Made by a program: the position numbers and the translations under genes
The notes under the pieces: model-generated
Told to the model about the DNA's origin: nothing
Database searches by the model: none
What the model saw: the letters and a program-made list of their open reading frames with translations, nothing else
Origin: CAVTWY01 sp963738615
GTDB taxonomy: Bacteria; Pseudomonadota; Gammaproteobacteria; Burkholderiales; Burkholderiaceae_C
Length of the DNA: 64,000 bases
Reading direction: 5' to 3'
Assembly: GCA_963738615.1 (NCBI GenBank)
Contig: CAVTXI010000012.1
Span: forward strand, 1,054,001 to 1,118,000
Shown: positions 38,110-47,178 of the stretch, piece by piece
Position numbering within the stretch: the first letter of the stretch is position 1
Layout: the number at the start of each line of letters is the position of its first letter

Positions 38110-39966
38110 ATGACGCTCGAACACGGCCGCTCCGCCGCCTGGCTCAGTGCAGTATTCGCCCTTGCAGCAATACAGGGTTGCAGCGGCAGCGAAACCGCGC
38201 TTGCACCTGCGCCGACACCTGCTCCTGTTCCTGTTCCCGCTCCCGCTCCCGTCGCGTTGACTTGCGACGACACCATGAAAGCTGGCTTCAAGCCCGACGC
38301 GAACACCACCGTCGTGTTCGTCAAGGCTTTCAAGGCCGGCGATTCGTTGGCGCTGACCGGCACACCGGCGTCGCCCCTGCCACCGACAGCCGGCGCGGAC
38401 CTGTGCCTGGTGAAGATGATCGTCGGGCCGGGCTTCGCGGGCGCTGCGAGCGCGCCGTCGACATCCGCGGGCATCGGCATCGAGGTGTGGCTTCCGACGC
38501 CCACGGGCTGGAACGAGCGCATCAAGAACCTCGGCGGCGGCGGCTGGGCCGGAGGCAGCCACACTTCCGCCACGCTGATCGGCAACGTCGCGGCCGCAAC
38601 GACCGCAGCCACGGGCTACGTCGTCGGCACCACCGACACCGGCCATACCGTTAGCGCAGGTACCTTCGCGATGCGTGAAGACGGCGGTATCAACAACGTG
38701 CTCTGGAACGACTTCGCCGATCGCAGCCTCGAGCAGTTGGCCATCAAGACAAAGGCACTGACGCAGGCCTATTACCTCGAGGCGCCGAAGTACAGCTACT
38801 GGCAAGGCTGCTCGACCGGCGGCCGGCAGGGGCTGAAGATGGCGCAGGAACACCCGGAGCACTACGACGGCTATCTGATCGAAGCGCCAGCCAACAACTG
38901 GTCGCGCTTCATCACCAACGAGCTGTACCCACAGATCGTGATGCAGCGCGACCTGGGCGGTGCGCTGAACAATGCGCAGGTCAGCTACGTCAGCGCCGCG
39001 GCTGTGAGCGCGTGCGACAGCATCGCAGGCCAGCATCTGGGCTTCGTGATCGACCCGCGCCAGTGCCGCTACGACCCGCTGCGCGACGCGGCGGTGTTGT
39101 GCACCGGCGTGCAGGGCAGCAACGGCGTAGCCGGGGCCAGCAGCAACCCCGCGTGCGTCAACGCCGCACAGGCTCAGGCGATCAACAAGTTCTGGTACGG
39201 GCAGACGGCCGACGGTTCGGTGCCCGATCCGCAGTTGGACAACGCGAGCAACGAGACCGCGTCCGGCAATCACCTCTGGTGGGGGCTCTCACGCGGCGCC
39301 TTCCTGGGCCTGCTGTCCGGCGACGCTGCGAGTGCGCCGTTCTTCGGCCCGTTCCCGATCGCCACCGACATGGTTGCGCTCGAGCTGCAAGACCTGACCG
39401 TGGCCACGCCCGCCTTCGTCAATGCCACCGGCACCGGCGCGAACCGTTGGGCGAACATGACCTACGCGGACCTGGCGAACGCCTACAACCAGGGCGTGTC
39501 GCTGCAGCCGTTCTTCGGAAACATCAATACCGACAATCCGGACCTGACCAAGGTGCGCGACAAGGGCGCGAAGGTGATCCAGTTCCATGGCTGGGGCGAC
39601 CAGTTGATTCCCGCGATGGGGTCGATCAACTACTACAGCCGCGTCGCGAACGTCGTCGGCGGGTATGCCGAAGCGCAGAAGTTCAACCGCCTGTACATGG
39701 TGCCCGGCCTCGGGCATTGCGGCGGTGTCGGCTCGGTCAGCGGTGGCGCAAGCCCGGCCGCCGACGCGAATCGAGTACCGCTGCCCAAGGCCAACCAATT
39801 CTTCGGTGCTTTGACCGCCTGGGTCGAAAGCGGCACGGCGCCCGACCGCGTCGTACTCGAATCGGCGGACGCCAGCGTGACGATGCCGGTGTGCCCGTAC
39901 CCGAAGAAGGCCACGTATGCCGGCACGGGCTTGATCACGGCGCAGGCCAGCTATACCTGTCAGTGA
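38110..39966 (+). CDS. Tannase/feruloyl-esterase-family lipoprotein or secreted esterase
   Basis: A signal sequence ends at ALAAIQGCSG, which fits a lipobox with Cys-24 as the lipidated residue. A Pro/Ala/Val-rich spacer (APAPTPAPVPVPAPAP) follows. The catalytic triad motifs of the family are clear: GCSTGGRQGLK (nucleophile Ser next to Cys), GWGDQLIPAMGS (Asp) and VPGLGHCGGVG (His next to Cys), giving the CS-D-HC arrangement with its disulfide. The enzyme would cleave aromatic ester bonds such as those in tannins, ferulate esters or MHET-like compounds outside the cytoplasm. GGAG precedes ATG 38110. It is divergent from the STAND ATPase gene with a 177-bp shared upstream region. Length is 618 residues. 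Confidence 0.87.
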   Translation: MTLEHGRSAAWLSAVFALAAIQGCSGSETALAPAPTPAPVPVPAPAPVALTCDDTMKAGFKPDANTTVVFVKAFKAGDSLALTGTPASPLPPTAGADLCLVKMIVGPGFAGAASAPSTSAGIGIEVWLPTPTGWNERIKNLGGGGWAGGSHTSATLIGNVAAATTAATGYVVGTTDTGHTVSAGTFAMREDGGINNVLWNDFADRSLEQLAIKTKALTQAYYLEAPKYSYWQGCSTGGRQGLKMAQEHPEHYDGYLIEAPANNWSRFITNELYPQIVMQRDLGGALNNAQVSYVSAAAVSACDSIAGQHLGFVIDPRQCRYDPLRDAAVLCTGVQGSNGVAGASSNPACVNAAQAQAINKFWYGQTADGSVPDPQLDNASNETASGNHLWWGLSRGAFLGLLSGDAASAPFFGPFPIATDMVALELQDLTVATPAFVNATGTGANRWANMTYADLANAYNQGVSLQPFFGNINTDNPDLTKVRDKGAKVIQFHGWGDQLIPAMGSINYYSRVANVVGGYAEAQKFNRLYMVPGLGHCGGVGSVSGGASPAADANRVPLPKANQFFGALTAWVESGTAPDRVVLESADASVTMPVCPYPKKATYAGTGLITAQASYTCQ

Positions 39967-39976
39967 CGGGGCCCAC

Positions 39977-41146
39977 GTGTCTTGTACCCCACTGCACGAA
40001 CGCTTCCCCTACTTCACGACCGAACACGAGATGCTGCGCGAGACCGTGCGGCGCTTTGTCGAGACAGAAGTAGCGTCATGCGCGCAGCAGTGGGAAGAGC
40101 AAGGCATGGTGCCGCGTCATGTACTGCGGCAGATGGGAGAACTCGGGCTGCTTGGTATTCGCTTCGAGTCTGAATATGGCGGCAGTGAGCTCGAGACCTT
40201 GTCCACCGTGGTCCTGGCCGAAGAGCTGGGGCGCTCGACCTTTGGCGGCTTCGCCATCACCGTGCTCGTGCATACAGACATGGCGGCTCCGCATCTGCAC
40301 CATGCAGGGACGCCCGAGCAAAAGAGCCGCTTCATGCCGGACATCGTGGCCGGCCGCCGTATCGCTGCCGTGGCCATGACCGAGCCCGATGCGGGCTCGG
40401 ATTTGGCATCCATGCGAACCACCGCGCGGCGCGAAGGCCATGAGTGGGTGCTGAATGGCGCCAAGATGTTCATCACGAACGGTGTGCACGGTGACATCTT
40501 TTTCGTCGCGGCGAAGACCGGTGAGGTCGGACGCAACCATCGGATTTCGATGTTCATCGTTGAAAAGGGTGCACCCGGTTTCCACGTGGCGCGGCCTCTG
40601 AAGAAGCACGGCTGGCTGTCCAGCGATACGGCGGAACTGGTCTTCGACAACTGCCGCATTCCAGCGGGCAACCTTTTGGGTGAAGAACACAAGGGCTTTT
40701 ACGCGCTGGTCAAGAACCTGCAAAACGAGCGCATCGTGCTGGCTGCTCAGGCGATGGGCGAAGCATCGAAGGCAATCGAGCTGACGCTGGACTGGGTCAA
40801 GCAGCGCAAGGCTTTTGGCGCAACCTTGTGGGACAAGCAAGCCGTCAGGCACAGGCTGGCCATGCTGAGCGCGCGCGTCGAAGCTGCGAAGTCACTGGTC
40901 TACAACACGGCCTGGCGGGATGAGCAACAGCACAACGTAGCCGCAGAAGCTTCGATGCTGAAAGCGCTGTGCGGCGAGTTGGTCAACGAGGTGATGTACG
41001 ACTGCCTTCAGTTTCACGGCGGCATGGGCTACGTTCGCGAATCAGCAATCGAACGAATGACGCGTGACGCACGCATCCAGTCCATCGGTGGCGGCGCAAC
41101 CGAGGTCATGCTGGACGAAATTGCCAAGCGCATGGGGTCAACATGA
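39977..41146 (+). CDS. Acyl-CoA dehydrogenase
   Basis: FAD-dependent acyl-CoA dehydrogenase motifs are in order: AAVAMTEPDAGSDLASMRTT (flavin-binding) near residue 132, VLNGAKMFITNGVHGD near 156, ERIVLAAQAMGEASKAIELT near 252 and the C-terminal FHGGMGYVRESAIERMTRDA, with QSIGGGATEVM. The catalytic Glu is in the long-chain/isovaleryl or C-terminal position rather than clearly assignable. The start is probably GTG 39977 (SCTPLHERFPYFTTEHEMLR); an internal ATG exists at 40031. Its stop overlaps the start of the next gene (ATGA). Substrate chain type is not determined; it may act on acyl products released after the upstream esterase, but that is a guess. Confidence 0.87.
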   Translation: MSCTPLHERFPYFTTEHEMLRETVRRFVETEVASCAQQWEEQGMVPRHVLRQMGELGLLGIRFESEYGGSELETLSTVVLAEELGRSTFGGFAITVLVHTDMAAPHLHHAGTPEQKSRFMPDIVAGRRIAAVAMTEPDAGSDLASMRTTARREGHEWVLNGAKMFITNGVHGDIFFVAAKTGEVGRNHRISMFIVEKGAPGFHVARPLKKHGWLSSDTAELVFDNCRIPAGNLLGEEHKGFYALVKNLQNERIVLAAQAMGEASKAIELTLDWVKQRKAFGATLWDKQAVRHRLAMLSARVEAAKSLVYNTAWRDEQQHNVAAEASMLKALCGELVNEVMYDCLQFHGGMGYVRESAIERMTRDARIQSIGGGATEVMLDEIAKRMGST

Positions 41147-41934
41147 ACTCGACCGCGATCCACGCCGATGTTGTCGCCGCCTTCACGCCCACCGGCGCAT
41201 TGCGCGCGTCGATCAACCTCGGCAACCCGATCCTCGCGAACGCCGACGCCGCGACGGGCGAACCCTTCGGCGTGTCGATCGATCTGGCGCGCGCGTTCGC
41301 GCAGCGCCTGGGCGTGCCGCTCGAACTGGTCGTCTTCAAAACCGCCGGCCAGTCGGTCGAGGCGGTGACGAACGAGCAGGCCGACATCGGCTTCTTCGCG
41401 GTCGACCCGCTGCGTGGTGCGGGCATCGGCTTCACCGCGCCGTACGTGTTGATCGAAGGCTGCTACATGGTCCGCGAAGGCTCGGCCCTGCGTGACAACG
41501 CCGAGGTCAACCGCGCCGGCATGCGTGTCGTCGTCGGCGCCGGCAGCGCCTACGACCTGCACCTGACGCGCGAACTGAAGCACGCGACGATCGTGCGTGC
41601 GCCATCGTCGCCCGCCGTCGTCGAGGTCTTCGTCGAACAAGGTCACAACGTCGCTGCGGGCGTCAAGCAGCAACTCGAAGCCGACTCGCTGCGCTTGCCC
41701 GGCCACCGGCTGCTGCCCGGGCGCTTCATGGTGATCCAGCAGGCGATCGGCGTGCCCAAAGGCCGCGGAGAACCGGCGCGCGCGCTGCTGGCCGCGTTCG
41801 TCGAGGAGATGAAAGCGACCGGTTTCGTCGCGCAGGCATTGGCGCGGCATGGCATCCAAGGCGCGTCGGTCGCACCGACAGCACCGACAGCACCGACAGC
41901 ACCGACAGCACCGACAACTGAACGCGCGGGCTGA
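41143..41934 (+). CDS. SBP_bac_3-type solute-binding-domain protein lacking a signal peptide
   Basis: The 263-residue protein follows the family-3 solute-binding pattern, with GALRASINLGNPILANADAA, GEPFGVSIDLARAFAQRLGV, ADIGFFAVDPLRGAGIGFTA and GAGSAYDLHL. Members usually bind amino acids in the periplasm for ABC importers. Here the N-terminus MNSTAIHADVVAAFTPTGAL has no hydrophobic signal, the ATG overlaps the acyl-CoA dehydrogenase stop, and no ABC permease is nearby. It may therefore be a cytoplasmic protein that has lost export, or a cyclohexadienyl-dehydratase-like enzyme of the same fold. The C-terminus carries a five-fold APT repeat. Confidence 0.75.
   Translation: MNSTAIHADVVAAFTPTGALRASINLGNPILANADAATGEPFGVSIDLARAFAQRLGVPLELVVFKTAGQSVEAVTNEQADIGFFAVDPLRGAGIGFTAPYVLIEGCYMVREGSALRDNAEVNRAGMRVVVGAGSAYDLHLTRELKHATIVRAPSSPAVVEVFVEQGHNVAAGVKQQLEADSLRLPGHRLLPGRFMVIQQAIGVPKGRGEPARALLAAFVEEMKATGFVAQALARHGIQGASVAPTAPTAPTAPTAPTTERAG
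41872..41916 (+). repeat. 9-bp tandem repeat (GCACCGACA x5) at the 3' end of the SBP gene
   Basis: Five perfect copies of GCACCGACA encode (APT)5 immediately before the C-terminus TERAG. Because the unit is nine bases, copy number changes keep the frame, so length variation between strains is expected. Confidence 0.9.
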
Positions 41935-41970
41935 CGGCGTGCTTCGGCAGCATCTCAAAATGCTTTGAAA

Positions 41971-42318
41971 GACATGCCGGGGCTGCATGTCGTGGTGACG
42001 GCCCTGGCACTCGGTGGCTTGTGCATGGCCGCGTGTTGGGGCGACGGCGCGCGTGTGCGTGCCACCGAGCCGCCGCCGACGCGTCGTCACGTCAGCATCG
42101 ACACGACCGGCCTCGACGCGGCGATGGTTCGTTGTGCGGTCGACCTGGTGGGCGCCGACCACGTGCTTGTCGGCACCGACTGGCCGGTGGTCGACGAGCC
42201 GACGTTGGCGCGACAGGTCGACGCCATGTTGCAAAGCTGTGGCTTCGAGTCAGAAGACCGTGCGCTGATCGCCTGTGGCAACGCGCGCCGGCTGCTGCAA
42301 AGGCGCCAAGCGTCATGA
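41971..42318 (+). pseudogene. C-terminal remnant of an amidohydrolase-2 (ACMSD/PDC-hydrolase-like) gene
   Basis: The frame encodes MPGLHVVVTALALGGLCMA and then SIDTTGLDAAMVRCAVDLVG, ADHVLVGTDWPVVDEPTLA and ALIACGNARRLLQ. The GTDWP block with the terminal NARRLL is the C-terminal signature of metal-dependent hydrolases such as aminocarboxymuconate-semialdehyde decarboxylase or 2-pyrone-4,6-dicarboxylate hydrolase. About the first 200 residues, including the metal-binding HxH motif, are absent, and no matching upstream frame is seen. It follows the SBP gene by 36 bp. Confidence 0.7.
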
Positions 42319-43446
42319 CGCACTTGCCGTGACGGCCTCGGCCTGCGCTTGTGCTTCAGACGCCATCGTCATCCGGTTGCGACCCCCTTCCTTGGCGGCG
42401 TAGAGCGCATCGTCGGCTCGCGCCATCAACGTGGCGGGCGTGTCCCCGCGGCGATGGAAGCTCACGCCGATCGACACCGTGATCGGCTCTCCCTTCAGCT
42501 CGGCCACGCGCAAGGCTTCGACACGCGTACGCAGCCGTTCGCAGACAACACGCGCGCCTTCGTTCCCGTCAACGTCGAGCAGAAGCACGAACTCCTCGCC
42601 GCCGAAGCGCGCCAGGTAGTCGGACTTGCGCAGGGTGGCACTCAGCACCTGCGCGACCGCGCACAACGCAGCGTCACCGGCCAGATGACCGTGCTTGTCG
42701 TTGACGCGCTTGAAGTGATCGATGTCGACCACGGCCAGCAGAAAGGGCGAGCCACTGCGCTCGCTGCGATTGACTTCGCGGTCGAGCATGTCGGTCAGAT
42801 GGCGACGGTTGAACACGCCCGTCAGCGCGTCGCGATGCGCCATCTCGCGGATCGTCGCCAGCGACGCCGAAAGTCGGCGCCGCATGTCGCTGAAGTAGCC
42901 GACCAAAGGGCACATCACCATCAACGTCGCGGTCACGGTGACCCACTGCAACCACTCGATTCGAAAGTCGATGGACGCGGGCCGGTAGGTCCACAACAGC
43001 GCAATCACGATCGCGTAGGCCAGCGATGACATGGCCCCCACCGCGAACAGCTGCGAGGTTCGAAGCTCGAGCGCGCCGAAAAACAGGTTCACCAGCATGA
43101 AGACGAGCAGCACCCCGCGCGCGGCCTGCACGTGATACAGGATGAAGGCGATCGTGACGATCGACACCGTCATCTGCACCATCGTCATGCTCGGGTCGGA
43201 GAAGCGTAGATTCACGCCGCTGCGGATCAAGGCGTAGAAGGCCAGGTTGACCGCAGCGACAGCCGCGATCCACACCGGCGCGAAGCCGGGCGACAAAAGG
43301 CCGAGCCAAGCCAACGCCAGCAGCAGCGGCACGCTGCAACCGTACACCGCGACGCCGATCAGCAGGCGTCGCAAGCGCACGCGCTGCCTGCGCGCGAGCG
43401 ACTCGGGTGACGCTGCGTCGGGCGCCGACGACGACAGCGGTCTCAT
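42313..43446 (-). CDS. Membrane-anchored diguanylate cyclase (GGDEF)
   Basis: Six hydrophobic segments cover residues about 30-190. They are followed by a GGDEF domain that begins at AHRDALTGVFNRRHLTDML and carries the active-site motif RFGGEEF near residue 285. The metal-binding VDIDHFKRVND and the substrate motif HGHLAGD are intact, so it should be active in making c-di-GMP. No obvious RxxD inhibitory site precedes GGEEF. The ATG 43446 start follows the DUF1080 stop by 7 bp, so the two genes are probably co-transcribed from the DUF1080 promoter. The sensory input through the membrane domain is unknown. Confidence 0.88.
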   Translation of the reverse strand: MRPLSSSAPDAASPESLARRQRVRLRRLLIGVAVYGCSVPLLLALAWLGLLSPGFAPVWIAAVAAVNLAFYALIRSGVNLRFSDPSMTMVQMTVSIVTIAFILYHVQAARGVLLVFMLVNLFFGALELRTSQLFAVGAMSSLAYAIVIALLWTYRPASIDFRIEWLQWVTVTATLMVMCPLVGYFSDMRRRLSASLATIREMAHRDALTGVFNRRHLTDMLDREVNRSERSGSPFLLAVVDIDHFKRVNDKHGHLAGDAALCAVAQVLSATLRKSDYLARFGGEEFVLLLDVDGNEGARVVCERLRTRVEALRVAELKGEPITVSIGVSFHRRGDTPATLMARADDALYAAKEGGRNRMTMASEAQAQAEAVTASAS

Positions 43447-43453
43447 CAGCGCG

Positions 43454-44077
43454 TCACAACGCCTTGATCTGCACCTTGCGCCACTTGATCGGGCCACCCG
43501 TCACGCCGCCAACGCCGGGGCCGAACTGCAGTGCGATGGGGCCAGACGCGAACTTGTTGTTGTTCATCACGGTCGTCTGCACGCCATTGAGCTTGACCGT
43601 GATGCGGCCGCCCTTGGCCTCGATCTCGAACACATTCCAGCGCCCGCCCGCCTTGTTCGCGATGGGAACGGGTACTTCGGCGAAGTCGACGATCGCCCCC
43701 GTGCCGTATTTGGGCTCGGGCCGAATGTCCCAGATGTTGACTTCGTACGAGTTGCCCGCGGTGATGTTCACCGGGTCAGACAAGCGTACGAAGATGCCGC
43801 TGTTGGTTTCGGTCTGCGCATGAAACTCGGCGCGCAGCTCGAAATCACGCCAAGCCTGGCGCGTGACGAGAAAGCCCACACGGCCTTTGTCGGCCACGAT
43901 CGCGCCTTCTTCCGTGCGCCAGTTGGCGTCGCCCACCCGTACGAAGTTCTCGAGGCCTTTGTCGCCGTCGATCAGCGTGGTCCAGCCTGCGGGCGCGGGG
44001 CTGGCGCAGCCCGCGAGTGTGGCGGCCGCAACCACCGCGGACGCAATTGACAGTGCGAGGGTGTAGCGTCGGTTCAT
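43454..44077 (-). CDS. DUF1080 (3-keto-disaccharide hydrolase-like) lipoprotein
   Basis: The N-terminus has a lipoprotein signal, MNRRYTLALSIASAVVAAAT followed by LAGCASP, with Cys-24 as the lipidation site. The mature part GWTTLIDGDKGLENFVRVGD, SGIFVRLSDPVNITAGNSYE and NGVQTTVMNNNKFASGPIAL has the concanavalin-like jelly-roll of DUF1080 proteins, some of which cleave 3-keto-glycosides. AAGGAG lies five bases before the ATG. Only 24 bp separate its start from that of the divergent outer-membrane protein gene. Length is 207 residues. Confidence 0.83.
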   Translation of the reverse strand: MNRRYTLALSIASAVVAAATLAGCASPAPAGWTTLIDGDKGLENFVRVGDANWRTEEGAIVADKGRVGFLVTRQAWRDFELRAEFHAQTETNSGIFVRLSDPVNITAGNSYEVNIWDIRPEPKYGTGAIVDFAEVPVPIANKAGGRWNVFEIEAKGGRITVKLNGVQTTVMNNNKFASGPIALQFGPGVGGVTGGPIKWRKVQIKAL

Positions 44078-44101
44078 GGAATCTCCTTGTTACCCGCAAT
44101 C

Positions 44102-45764
44102 ATGACTCATGCAGCCGCGACGGCCAAGCGTGTGCGTTGGAGCCTTGTCATTGCTTTCGCGATGTCGATGATGCCGTGCATGACAGCGCACGCGCAGGGC
44201 AACACATCCGGTCCTGCGCGTGACTTCGCAGCGCACGAAGCGGCCGGGCTGACGTTTCGGGCACATCCGCATCCGCGCCGAAGACGTCTTCGACACCACC
44301 GACCCGCGCGAGGACTACGCCATCTTCCGTCTGGCCAACCGGCTGCACGTGCAGACGCGCCCCGCGGTGGTCGAGCGCGCGCTGCTGTTCAAACGCGGCG
44401 ATCCGGTGTCGGTGCGGGTGATCGAGGAGACCGAACGCGTGCTGCGCGCCAGCCGCCACATCTATGACGTGCAACTGCGGCCGCTGGACGTGCACGACGG
44501 CGAAGTCGACATCGAAGTCGTGACGCGCGACGCCTGGTCATTCGAGGTCGGTGCCGGCATCGCGCGCGCCGGCGGCGAGAACACCACCACCCTGCGCTTC
44601 GCCGAGTACAACCTGCTGGGCACCGGCGCGCTGCTGTCGCTGGGCCGCACGACGAACGTCGACCGCACCAGGACCACCATGGCCTACGCCGACGACCACG
44701 CCTTCGGTCGGTGGAATCGTCTCGGCCTCGCGCATGCGTCCAACAGCGACGGCAGCCGCAGCGCAGTCGAGATCGTGCGGCCGTTCCACGCCCTCGACGC
44801 GCGCTGGGCCGCAGGCATCAGCGCCGTGAAAGACAACCGGATCGACTCGGTCTACGCCGCAGGCCAGGTCTCGAGCCAATACCGCCAACGACAAGCCTTC
44901 GGCGAGGCCTTCGCAGGCTGGTCGACGGGCTTGCGCGACGGTTGGGTGCAGCGCGTATCGGCGGGGCTGCAACAGCAGGACGACGCGTTCGCACCCGAGC
45001 CGGGGCTGGTCGCGCCGCCGCTGCTGCCGCCCGACCGGCGCTTGCGCGCGCCGTTCGTACGCTGGGACGCGATCGAAGACCGGACGACGCGTGAGACCAA
45101 CCGCAACCTGATGGGGCGGCCGGAGTTCTTCCCGCTAGGCTGGACGTCGACGATGCAGGTCGGCCACACGCTGCGTGCGTTGGGTTCGACCCAGGACGCT
45201 TGGCTCTATGCCCTGGCGGCGCAGCACGGCTTCGAACCGGGTGCGGACCAAACGCTGCTGCTTGCGGCCAGGCTGTCGGGGCAGTACTTCGATGGCGAGA
45301 CACGCCGTCAGCGCATTGGCGTCGACGCACGGTGGTACGTGCCGTTCGAGGCCCGGCACCTCTTCTACGCCGCGGGTTCGATGCAGTGGTTGAACCGGCC
45401 CGACCCCGCCGATGCGCTGCGGCTCGGCGGCGAGGACGGTTTGCGTGGCTACCCGTTGCGCTGGCAGAACGGCACGCGTCGCGCGCTCGTCACGCTCGAA
45501 CAGCGCTACTACACCGACGTGTACTTGTGGCGGCTGTTCCGCCTCGGCGGGGCGGCGTTCTTCGACGTGGGCCGCGCCTGGGGCGGCCAGACCGTCGGCG
45601 CCGCGAAGCCCGAATGGTTGTCGAACGTCGGCGCAGGCTTTCGGGTCGTCAATACACGCTGGGCTGTCGGCAACGTGCTGCACATCGACGTCGCGGTGCC
45701 ACTGAACGCGACGGCCGACGTGAAGCGGGTGCAGCTGGTTGTCAAGACAAGGGCGACCTTTTGA
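44102..45764 (+). CDS. D15/BamA-superfamily outer-membrane beta-barrel protein (frameshift near 44255)
   Basis: A signal peptide (RVRWSLVIAFAMSMMPCMTA ending HAQG) is followed, after a one-base correction near 44255 (an extra C in TTTCGGGCAC), by IRIRAEDVFDTTDPREDYAI and a POTRA-like unit with LLFKRGDPVSVRVIEETERV and YDVQLRPLDVHDGEVDIEVV. The C-terminal barrel has many alternating strands and the RLGGEDGLRGYPLRWQNG motif, which is the conserved RGY lid-lock element of the Omp85 family, and ends with Phe. Corrected length is 553 residues, with one clear POTRA domain. It may assemble or secrete a partner protein or lipid; no partner is adjacent. Confidence 0.78.
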
Positions 45765-45771
45765 GGGCGTC

Positions 45772-46581
45772 TCAGCGCCCTTCGAACGCCGGCGTGCGCT
45801 TGGCAAGGAAGGCACGCAGGCCTTCGTCGAAGTCGGCGTCGGCGGCGCTGGCCTCGAACGCGGCGCGCTCGGCGTCGAGTTGATCAGCCAGGTTCGTGTC
45901 GAACGATTGGCGCATCAGGCGGCGCACGCGGCCGATCGCGCGCGTGGGGCCTGCCGCCAAGCGCTGCGCCAGTTCGTCGGTCGCGGCCTCGAGTTGCGAC
46001 GCGGGTACCACGCGATTGACCAGCCCCAGGCGCAGCGCCTCGTTGGCATCGAACGACTCGTTCAGCAGCGCAATCTCGAGCGCGCGCCGCAGCCCCACCA
46101 CGCGCGGCAACGCGAACGACGCGCCGCCGTCGCAGCTTGCACCGATGCCCAGGTAGGCAAGCTTGAACATCGTGCCTTCGGCAGCGATGGCCAGGTCGGC
46201 CGCGAGCATCAGACTCAGGCCCGCGCCGGCAACGACGCCGTGCACCGCAGCGATGATCGGCGCGTCGAGCAAGGCCAGGCGGCGCAGCGCCGCATGCAGC
46301 GGCTCGATGATCTCGCGGCCGATCGCGTCGGGCCGCGCCTGCATCGACGGCAGATCGCCCCCCGCCACGAAGGCCCGGCCCTCGCCCGACATCACAACCG
46401 CGCGCACGCCAGGGTCTGCACCCAATTCATCGGCAAGTTCGCGCAACCGCTGCGCCATGCCCGCGTCGATCGCGTTGAGCGCGCGTGGGCGCGAAAAGCG
46501 CAGGTGCGCGATGGCGCCGTCGCGGCGCAGGATGATGCTGGCGGTGTGATCGGTGTGATCGTTGGTGTTGCTGGTGGTCAT
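45772..46581 (-). CDS. Enoyl-CoA hydratase/isomerase family protein
   Basis: The crotonase fold is shown by HLRFSRPRALNAIDAGMAQR, AVVMSGEGRAFVAGGDLPSM (first oxyanion-hole region) and PIIAAVHGVVAGAGLSLMLA (second oxyanion-hole region). The usual catalytic pair of Glu residues of mitochondrial-type hydratase is only partly present (GIGASCDGGASFALPRVVG in place of the second Glu position), so another reaction of the family, such as isomerisation, is possible. Length is 269 residues. It is convergent with the outer-membrane protein gene (7 bp) and 9 bp downstream of the small membrane protein gene. Its pathway is not evident. Confidence 0.83.
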   Translation of the reverse strand: MTTSNTNDHTDHTASIILRRDGAIAHLRFSRPRALNAIDAGMAQRLRELADELGADPGVRAVVMSGEGRAFVAGGDLPSMQARPDAIGREIIEPLHAALRRLALLDAPIIAAVHGVVAGAGLSLMLAADLAIAAEGTMFKLAYLGIGASCDGGASFALPRVVGLRRALEIALLNESFDANEALRLGLVNRVVPASQLEAATDELAQRLAAGPTRAIGRVRRLMRQSFDTNLADQLDAERAAFEASAADADFDEGLRAFLAKRTPAFEGR

Positions 46582-46590
46582 GCCACCAAG

Positions 46591-47118
46591 TTAACCATTG
46601 CAACGCAGGCCCTGCAAGGCCGCGTCGATCTCGACCGCGCGCGCTCGGTCGGCGGTGTGCACCTGCGTCAGCACCGAGACATCGCTCGAGCGCCGCAGGA
46701 TCTGCGCCTGCTCGCCGACCAGCGCTGCGCAGGTGTTCATGCGCTGAATCTCGGCCTGCTCGGCACGCAGCGAGCCTTCTGGCTTGCGAGCACCGGCGGT
46801 GGGCTCGGTGGCCGGGGGCGTCACTGGAAGCCGTTCGACAGTTGGCGCAACGTCGGCTGCAGGTGTTGGCGGCTGCGCCGCGGGCATGGCCGCGACACGA
46901 GCAGGCTTTTGCGCCACAACGGCAGCCTGCGCCGCAGCGCGCGCCGGGCGGCGATAGCCGAACTCGAACGCGATGAGGCTGAAGCACACGCCGATCACCG
47001 CGGCCAGCGCCAGCAACTCGAGCACTGTCAGGCGCGCGCGTACGGCAAAGGGCTCGGCGACCGCGATGGGCGGCTCGTCGGTGTAGACCCTGGTTCTGCT
47101 GATGCCTACCGTCGCCAT
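46591..47118 (-). CDS. Single-pass membrane protein of unknown function
   Basis: This 175-residue protein has one strong hydrophobic segment (LTVLELLALAAVIGVCFSLI, residues about 30-50). An Ala/Pro/Thr-rich spacer follows at 60-115, and then a helical, mildly charged C-terminal part with RAEQAEIQRMNTCAALVGEQ and two Cys residues (TCAAL and GLRCNG). I do not recognise a family. The topology suggests a short cytoplasmic N-terminus and a periplasmic tail, where the two Cys could pair. A run of stop-free antisense sequence on the other strand is a GC-rich shadow. Confidence 0.55.
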   Translation of the reverse strand: MATVGISRTRVYTDEPPIAVAEPFAVRARLTVLELLALAAVIGVCFSLIAFEFGYRRPARAAAQAAVVAQKPARVAAMPAAQPPTPAADVAPTVERLPVTPPATEPTAGARKPEGSLRAEQAEIQRMNTCAALVGEQAQILRRSSDVSVLTQVHTADRARAVEIDAALQGLRCNG

Positions 47119-47178
47119 CTCGTACTCCTTGTTTTCGAGGCGCTTGCCATTCGCTTAAGCTCGAGCCTCGTCCCACTC

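Noticed and set aside
45739..47178. Long plus-strand extension upstream of the DUF1615 gene.
   Set aside because: It is antisense to the enoyl-CoA hydratase and small membrane protein genes; the lipoprotein signal peptide sets the true start at 47179.
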